Positions 27,201 through 36,200 of a DNA stretch of 64,000 nt are shown here, one piece after another. The notes under the pieces were generated by a model. That model had not been told where the DNA came from, ran no database searches, and saw only the letters and a list, made by a program, of their open reading frames with translations. The position numbers were made by a program, and so were the translations under genes. Numbering within the stretch: the stretch's first letter is position 1; each line of letters opens with the position of its first letter. The DNA comes from Cyclina sinensis (lineage: Eukaryota; Mollusca; Bivalvia; Venerida; Veneridae), in assembly GCA_012932295.1 (NCBI GenBank), contig JAAONU010000014.1, positions 3,475,063-3,539,062 on the forward strand, read 5' to 3'.

Positions 27201-30200
27201 CTTCTTTCTTCTTCTTGGTTCTTGGACTCTTTGGAATTTTCTTACCTTCGTTTTGTTGAGTATTGACATTAACTGATGTAACTGAACTTGGAGCAACTTC
27301 ATTATTTGACCCTTTGGATTTCTTTTGTTTTTCAGGTGTAGAATTAGCAGACTTCTGTTTTTTACCCCTTTTCTTAACAGTTCCTGTATTTTCTATTGCT
27401 AAATTGTCTTTCCCTAAATTGTTCTCTGAACAATCTTTAATAACAACAGAATCACCATGTCCCTTTTCAGCATTTGTCGTACCAGTTTTTCCCTGATCTG
27501 TTTCCAAAATAGCATTATCACCATGTACTGACAGACTTCTTTTCTTCTGTGACTTGCTGTGGTCATACCTTGGTGATTCAAACTTTGTCACTGTTTCATC
27601 CTTACCTTGAGACTTTTTCTTAGTTTTAGGACCTTCAGTACATACAGAATCTACCTCTGACAAATTGTCAAGCAATGCAAAGCTATTTGTTTTACCGCCC
27701 GATGGATTATTTCCTTCTAGTGGTCCTTCTTTGCTGTTTGTATTTACGTTTACTTGTTTCGCATTATGAGGCGTTACATTAACACGTACTGGAGAATGTC
27801 TTTTAGGGGACCTTGACCCTCCTGGTTTCATTTTTCTTAGCTTTTCAATTACAGAATAGTCTATGAATATTCCGTTTTCAGGTTCTTGTTTTACTTTGAA
27901 GTAGTCTTTCAAGTAAACTACAGCACGCTTACATCTTTCATATTCATGTTTGGCTTTCACTTGGTCAATTTTGCCACTTCTTTCAACTAAGTTTTCTAAT
28001 TTATTTCCAGGCCTTTGGGTGTTCTTTCCTTGATGTAAAAGTAAATCAATCTCAGTAGATGATGTAATGTTTTCACTACTGCTGGCGTCTGGCAATCCTG
28101 GTCTTGATAAATTGCAAACTGGTTTACCTAAACACTGTGATTCTTCAAAGATCCTTTTGTGTTGACTGTGTCTCTTGGATTTTCTTCTACCTGAAAATAT
28201 TAGATACAGTAACTCAAAATTTTAACTAAAGAAGAGGGACATGATGACCCTTTATCGCTAACCTCAACAAGAGCTGTCAGTGGAGACAGCATGCTCAACT
28301 AATTAAGTACTGGATAGTTAAAACAAGAGGGCCATGATGGCCCTATATCGCTCACCTGAATATGACTGCTTTTAACAAAGTTGCTATGGACCTGGTTAAT
28401 TGAACCCATATTCAAACTTGGCCTAGAAATTATTGAAACAATCTTTCTGACAAATTTCAAGGTTATTTGGACTGAAAGTGTAGCCTCTAGTGTTAACAAG
28501 GTTTTTCGATATTTGGGCTCTGTGACCTAGTTTTTTAATCCAGATAATCCATATCCAAACCTGAGCTAGAAATCATCAAAACAACCTTTCTGACAAATTT
28601 CCAGGACATTTGGACTGAAAATGTAGCCTCTAGAGTGTTTACAAAGTTTTTCGATATTTAGGCTCTGTGACCTAGTTTTTTAATCCAGATGACCCATATT
28701 CAAAGCTGAGCTGGAAATCATAGAAGCAACCTTTCTGACAAATTTTCAGGTTATTTGGAATTAAAATCTTAACTCTAGAGTGTTAACAAGGTTTTTCCAT
28801 ATTTGGTCAATGTGACCTAGTTTTTGACCAAAGATGACCCATATTAGTACTTGAGCTAGAAATCATCAAAACAACCTGTCTGACAAATTTCCAGGATATT
28901 TGCACTGAAAATGTAACCTCTGGAGTGTTAAAGTGGTTTTTACCTTTTAGGGCTCTGTGACCTAGTTTTTGATCCCAGATGACTCATATCCTAGTCCGGG
29001 CTAGAAATCATTGAAACAACCTTTCTGACAAATTTCAAGGACATCTGGACTGAAAATGTAACCTCTAGAGCATTAACAAGGATTTTCTACTTTTTGGCCA
29101 TGTGTCCTAGTTTTTGACCCCACATAACCCATATTCAAAACTGAGCTAGAAATCATTAAAACAAATTTCAAGGTTATTTGAACTAAAAATGTTACCTCAA
29201 TGCGTGTTTACAAGGTTTTTCCATATTTGGGGTCTGTGACCTAGTTTTTGACCCCAGATGCCCTTTATACAAATCTGAGCTAGAAATCATTAAAACATTT
29301 TTTCTGACAAATTTCGAGAATATTTGGACTGAAAAGTAGCTTCTAGAGTGTTAACAAGTTTTTTGCTATTTTTGGGCTCTGTGACCTAGTTTTTGATTTC
29401 AGATGACACATATTCAAATTTAACCTAGAAATCATTGAAACAACCTTTCTGACAGATTCCAGGTTATTTGGACTGAAAATGTTACCTCTAGAGTGTTAAC
29501 AAGGTTTTTCCATATTTGGGCTCTGTGACCTAGTTTTTGACCCCAGATGACCCAATTTTGAGCTTGAGCTAAAAATCATCAAAACAACCTTTCTGACAAA
29601 TTTCCAGGATATTTGGACTGAAAATGTAACCTCTAGAGTGTTAACAAGGTTTTTTCTATTTTTGGGCTCTGTGACCTAGTTTTTGAACCCAGATGACCAA
29701 TATTCGAACTTGAGCTAGAAATCATAGAAACAACCTGTCTGACAAATTTCCAGATTATTTGGACTGAAAATGTTACTTCTCCTTCTACAAGAAGATTTTC
29801 AAAGTTTTCACTATATAAGCCTATGTAAAACCAATGACCCCGGGGTGGGGCCAAATTTGACTCCAGGGGTATAATTGGAACAAACTTGGTAGAGATCCAC
29901 TAGACAATGCTACATACTAAATCTTAAGGCTCAGGGACTTGTGGTTTCAGACAAGAAGATTTTCGAAGTTTTTCCTATATAACTCTATGTAAAACAAGTT
30001 ACCCCTGGGGCGGGGCCATTTTTGACCCAGAGGCCATGACTTGAATAAACTTGGTAGAGGTCCACTAGACAATGCTGCACACCAAATATCTAAGCTCTAT
30101 GCCTTACGGTTTCTGACAAGAAGATTTTTAAAGTTTTTCCTATATAACTCTATGTAAAACAAGTTACCCCTGGGGCGGGGCCATTTTTGACCCAGAGGCC

Positions 30201-33200
30201 ATGACTTGAATAAACTTGGTAGAGGTCCACTAGACAATGCTGCACACCAAATATCTAAGCTCTATGCCTTACGGTTTCTGACAAGAAGATTTTTAAAGTT
30301 TCTCCTATATAACTCTATGTAAAACAAGTTACCCCTGGGGCGGGGCCATTTTTGACCCAGAGGCCATGATTTGAACAAACTTGGTAGAGGTCCACTAGAC
30401 AATGCTGCACACCAAATATCTTAGCTCTATGCCTTACGGTTTCTGACAAGAAGATTTTTAAAGTTTTTCCTATATAACTCTATGTAAAACAAGTTACCCC
30501 TGGGGCGGGGCCATTTTTGACCCCAGGATCATAATTTGAACAAACTTGGTAGAGGTCCACTAGATGATGCTTTATACCAAATATCAAAGCTCCAGGCCTT
30601 GTGGTTTCTGACAAGAAGATTTTTAAAGATCCAACTTTTCAAATCTGTTTTTAGCTCCTGTGACCCAGAAATGCAATGAACCGGAACCATTTGAACAAAC
30701 TTGGTAGAGCTTCATGCAAGGAACATTCTAGGCAAGTTATATTAAATTTTGCCCAGTGGTTTCAGAGGAGATGTCGTTTGAATGAATTGTGGACGACGGA
30801 CGGACGGACGGACGGACGGACGCCGGACAATCAAGGATCCTAAAAGCTCACATGAGCATGCTCAGGGTGAGCTAAAAAAGGATAACTATTAATAAATCAA
30901 TTTAATTTAGATCTTTAGATATACAGACAAGAATCTTCTCCATGGTAGATGAAATACCATATAATATTTATTATTTTATACTTTAAAATCCCTCAAGAAA
31001 TAAAGAAGTTTTAGTAGACTATTACAATTTTTAAGGAAATTTCTAAGTTTAAAGGGGAGATAATTCTGGAAATATGGGTGCAAGAGTTATGAACCGTATC
31101 ACATGAAGTATGATGTGGGCAGTGATCAAGAACATATATTTGAAATCTGAAGTAAATCCCTAAAGAAATAAATAAGTTCTAGTAAAAAATATTTTACTGC
31201 ACAAAAACTTTAATCAGAAATTTGGACGCGGACGCTGACATGAGTAGGACAGCTTTCGATTTACTTCTTATAGTCGAGCTAAAATCCACTGTAGATTTTG
31301 TTAAATTTTCCTTGCTCTAACTTCCCAGCTAGAACTATCGCTGAATGCGATTCATACCACCACCAATGTCATTGGTATGTGCAATGGATATTTGAATGTA
31401 TGGAAAAGGGAATAACTTTTGTGTAGAGCTGTCATCGATAGAAACGATATCGACGTATTATTGATATTTTTCTGTTGATCGATTATCGATACGGATTTGA
31501 AAAAATCGATAATACTGACTAATAATTTAATGTCTAGAAATGATGAAAATGCACCTGAAATATATATGGAAGCAGGTGCCCTGTCAAAAGCACATGTCTA
31601 AAACTGCCATAATGACTTAATGGACAACCTTACTATGAAGGCTGCATTTGAACTTCAGAAGGCAACTTTATAACAAATTCCTTTGGGTTGAAGATGAAAT
31701 TTTAATAAAAACAAAAAAAGTCTACTTTTGAAAAAACTTGTAAATTATAAATAATTCTGATAGATCTAAATCATTACAACTATCTGGGGATTTGAGGGTC
31801 TCATCACGAATGTGTATAATTTAGGGTGTGCCTGTATCTGAGACACATGAAAATGGCTGCAAGCATTAAAATTGCTGACAAAAAATGGGAGAATTGCTAA
31901 ACAATGTCCCGTGTGGGAACATTTTGGGTTTGATTTTAGTTTTTTGCTTGGTGTATGTGTAATTTTTATGGCATATATGGGTAGAGGCCGGTAAATAAAT
32001 AACCACAGTTTATCCACAGTTTCGTATTTATTTTTATAATTGACATATTTCATAGCAGTGATGAGAAATATGATCAGAATTAAAGCATGCAGAGGGCATT
32101 TATAAACAAAATACATCATAAATTATGTACAGGTGTATTTTTCTGAAATCATAAATACATGTATGAAAGCGAAATATAGATGAATAATATATCGATGTAT
32201 CGGTGTATCGTCGATATTTATCATCCGATATTGATATATCGACGATATGCGTTTGACTGAATCGATGACAGCTCTACTTTTGTGGCATAAAATAGTTGTG
32301 TTTCATGGAAAAAAAGACAACACTTCACAGGTAATAGTAATGAATAAATTTCAGTAAAAATGTAACAATAACCTTTGATTTTGCAAATTTACAAAAACAA
32401 AGAAATGATGAGCTAAAAAAAAGAAATATCATGTATTCAGACAAGTAAGAAAAAAGTCCTCATCTTAATTTGATTGTCTAATATTTGACTTTCAAGTGTG
32501 ACCTTGACCATGAGCTTGTACAAGGGCAACACAAGTTCAACACCAGTTCTGCATACATTTGAGCTAAGTTTGAATAAAATGCTTCAAGGGGTATAGGATT
32601 TAAAGAGTGGACAAAAAATTGTCTGACTTTCCAGTGTGACTTTGAGCTGACACAAGGGCAATATGGGTTATGGACATTGCCTTGTTGAAATGAACATTTG
32701 GGCAAAGTTAGAAGAAAATCCTTGTCTTATAATTCATTGTCAAATATTTGATCTTCAAGTGTGACCTTGACCTTGAGCTCATACAAGGTCAACATGTGTT
32801 CTGCACATCGCTGTCATGAGCTGAACACTTGAGCCAAGTCTGATGAAAATCCTTCAAAGGGTATAATATTTACAGAGCGGACATGAAAATTGTCTGACAT
32901 TCCAATGTGACCTTGACCTGACACAAGGGCAACATGGGTTCTGCAACTTGCCTTGCTGAGTTGAATATCTGAGCCAAGGAAGAACAAAATCCTTCAAGGG
33001 GTAAAGAATTTACAGAGAAACCATGACACATTGTCTTTTTTAAATTGTCAGATATTTACCTTCCAATGTGACCTTGACCTTGAGCTGACACAAGGGCAAT
33101 ATGGGTTATGCACACTGCCTTGTTGAGATGAACATTTGAGCGAAGTTAGAAGAAAATCCTTGTCTTATAATTCATTGTTAAAAATTTGACCTTCAAGTGT

Positions 33201-36200
33201 GACCTTGAGCTGGTACAAGGTCAACATAGGTTCTGCACATCGCTATCATGAGGTGAACATTTGAGCCAAGTTTGAAGAAAATTCTCTCAAGGGGTATAAG
33301 ATTTACAGAGGGGTCATGAAAATTATCCGACCTTCCTGTGTGACCTTGACCGGACACAAGGGCAACATAGGTTCTGCACATTCCCAAGTTGAGGTTAACA
33401 TCAAAGCCAAGTTTGAAGAAAATCCTTCCATTAGTAGATGATTTATTGAGTGGACAAGGTGGAGACGGACAGACCGACCGATGCGATAAAGCGATTTCAG
33501 TATACTCCCCCAAATTCGCGGTGGGGGTATAAAAATAAAACATAATTCAGTATGTCAAGGTTAAAATCTGTTTTCAAAATTGCTCATATGTTTAAAATTT
33601 CTTTTAACCAACCTATAACTCAAACAAATTAATATGATAAAGGTCCACCAAAGGAAAATTTCTGTGAAATATCTTTTAAACTTGGTCAGGGATTTCTTAG
33701 GAGGAGCTAGATTATTTAAGTTTTTGATTTAGTCGAATAGCAAAAAGTTGCCCCTTTCAGCTAAGTTTTTTTTTTAAAGAAACAACATGGCTTAAAGGAA
33801 TTTGATAAAAGGCCAACTAAGGAGCATTTGTGGGAAATATAATTTTGAAATTGTGCAAGTGGGTTCTCAGACAAACATTTTCGAAGTTTTCATCAATAAG
33901 CATGGGCAAAAGTACATGGAACTGAAAATCCATGGCTCCCCCATGAAAACTGTGTATGTTCTTTATACAAATAGTCCAAGGTCATACACACCTGTATTTT
34001 TACAAGCTGTCGAAACAAGACAATTCTGATTACTCTCTACAAGGTAAGACTCTGTATTCCTGAAAAATACACAAACATATGAAATCCATAATCACTTGAA
34101 TACAATCTTGGCTTCTACATATATGACTACAGACCATAACAGCCATAACAATAAAAAAGAGGGCCATGATGGCCCTGGATCGCTCACCTGAGTACTTTGG
34201 CTGTAGGTTTGCTGTTAAGCAGTATTTCATTTTTTAATTGAAAATATATAAGTGCCTACAAACCAAATATGTAAAATATCTGTCAATAAATAAAGGCTCT
34301 ATGACAGAAAGTAGAAATATCTATTATAAGCTATGGTGACCTTGACCTTGACCCAGTGATCTCAAACCCTACCCATGGGTAGACGTCCATGCAAGGAACC
34401 TATATATTGAATATCAAAGATATTGGTCTATAAATGAAGGCTTTATGAGGTACAGTAGATAAATCTATTTTTAGCCTCCTTGACCTTTAACCTAATCTAA
34501 TAATTTTAAAAAGCTTGATAAAGCTTGCTTCGGGCCAAATTTTAAAAATCTAGGCCTTGTGGTTTCAGACAAGAAGATTTTTAAAGATTTCCATTTTTAC
34601 ATATTAAGGGACCCCGGGGCGGGGAAAATTTTGACCCCAGGGCCAACATTTAAACAATATTGGTAAAGGTTCTTTACACAATACTCAACACCAATATCTA
34701 AGGTCTACACCTATTTGTTTTGGAGAAAAATTATTTTTCATGTTTTTCCTATATAAATCTATGTAAACCAAGAGAACCCTGGGGCGTGACCAATTTTGAC
34801 CCAGGGAACATAATTTGAAAAAACATGATAGACATCTACTAGACAATGCTACATACCAAATATTAAAGCTGTAGGCATTGAGGTTTCCAGTAAGAAGATT
34901 TTTAAAGATTGCCTTTTTTACATATTAAGGGCCCCTGGGGCAGGGCCAATTTTGACCCCAGGGCCAACATATATACAATACTGGTAAAGGTTCTCTACAC
35001 AATACTCCACACAAAAAATCTAAGGTCTAGTCCTATTAGTTTCAGAGAAAAATGACTTTTAATGTTTTTCCTATATAACTATATGTAAACCAAGAAAAAC
35101 CTGGGGCGTGACCAATTTTGTCCCAGGGGACATAATTTGAACAAACATGGTAGATATCTGCTAGGCAATGCTACATACCAAATATCATAGCTGTAGGCAT
35201 TGTGGTTTCTGACAAGAAGATTTTTAAAGATTGCCTTTTTTACATATTAAGGGCCCGCGGGGCGGGGCCAATTTTTACCCCAGGGCCAACATATATACAA
35301 TACTGGTAAAGGTTCTCTACACAATACTCCACACAAAATATCTATGGTCTAGTCCTATTAGTTTTGGAGAAAAATGATTTTTCATGTTTTTCATCTATAA
35401 CTATATGTAAACCAAGAGAACCCTGAGGCGTGGCCAATTTTGACCCAGGGGACATAATTTGAACAAACTTGATAGACATCCACTAGACAATGCTACATAC
35501 CAAATATCTAAGCTGTAGGCATTGTGGTTTCTGAGAAGAAGATTTTTAAAGATTTCCTATATAAGTCTATGTAAAATGAAGTGACCCCTGGGGCAGGGTC
35601 AATTTTGACCCCAGGGAAATAATTTGAACAATTTTTGTAGAGTTCCATTAGAGGGTGCTAAATGCCAAATATCTAAGCTCTAGGCCTTGTGGTTTCAGAC
35701 AAGAAGATTTTCAAAGTTTTTCCTTTAAGTTGCAATAGCAACCAGAGTTCTTGATGGAATTGAATTCTTTGAACAACTTTGGTAGAGCTTCATGCAAGGA
35801 TGCTTCATGTCGTTTGAATGAAATTGTTGATGGACGACGGACAAAGGCCGGTCACAATAGCCCACCATGAGCCTAAAGGCTCAGGTGAGCTAAAAACAAT
35901 TTACAGATTGCCTAAAACAATATAACAACACCTTGTCATAAAAGCCTCATAGTTCCTGGTTGCCTGATTCAAGTTTAGGTTTTCGTGACACTGGCAACTT
36001 ATTTAGCATGAAGACTGGTGAAAATGTTCTTGATATAAAGAAGGGCTTAGTGGCTCAACTGATGGCTTGATAGAAAAAAGATTATTATATGCCAGTGGTG
36101 AAACATGTCAAAATGCTGAGGTAGGTGCAAGTGTCCCACTTCTTCAAATTAATGTTTTTATATTAAACATGGACTTATATATTAAATTTTATTTTGTACC

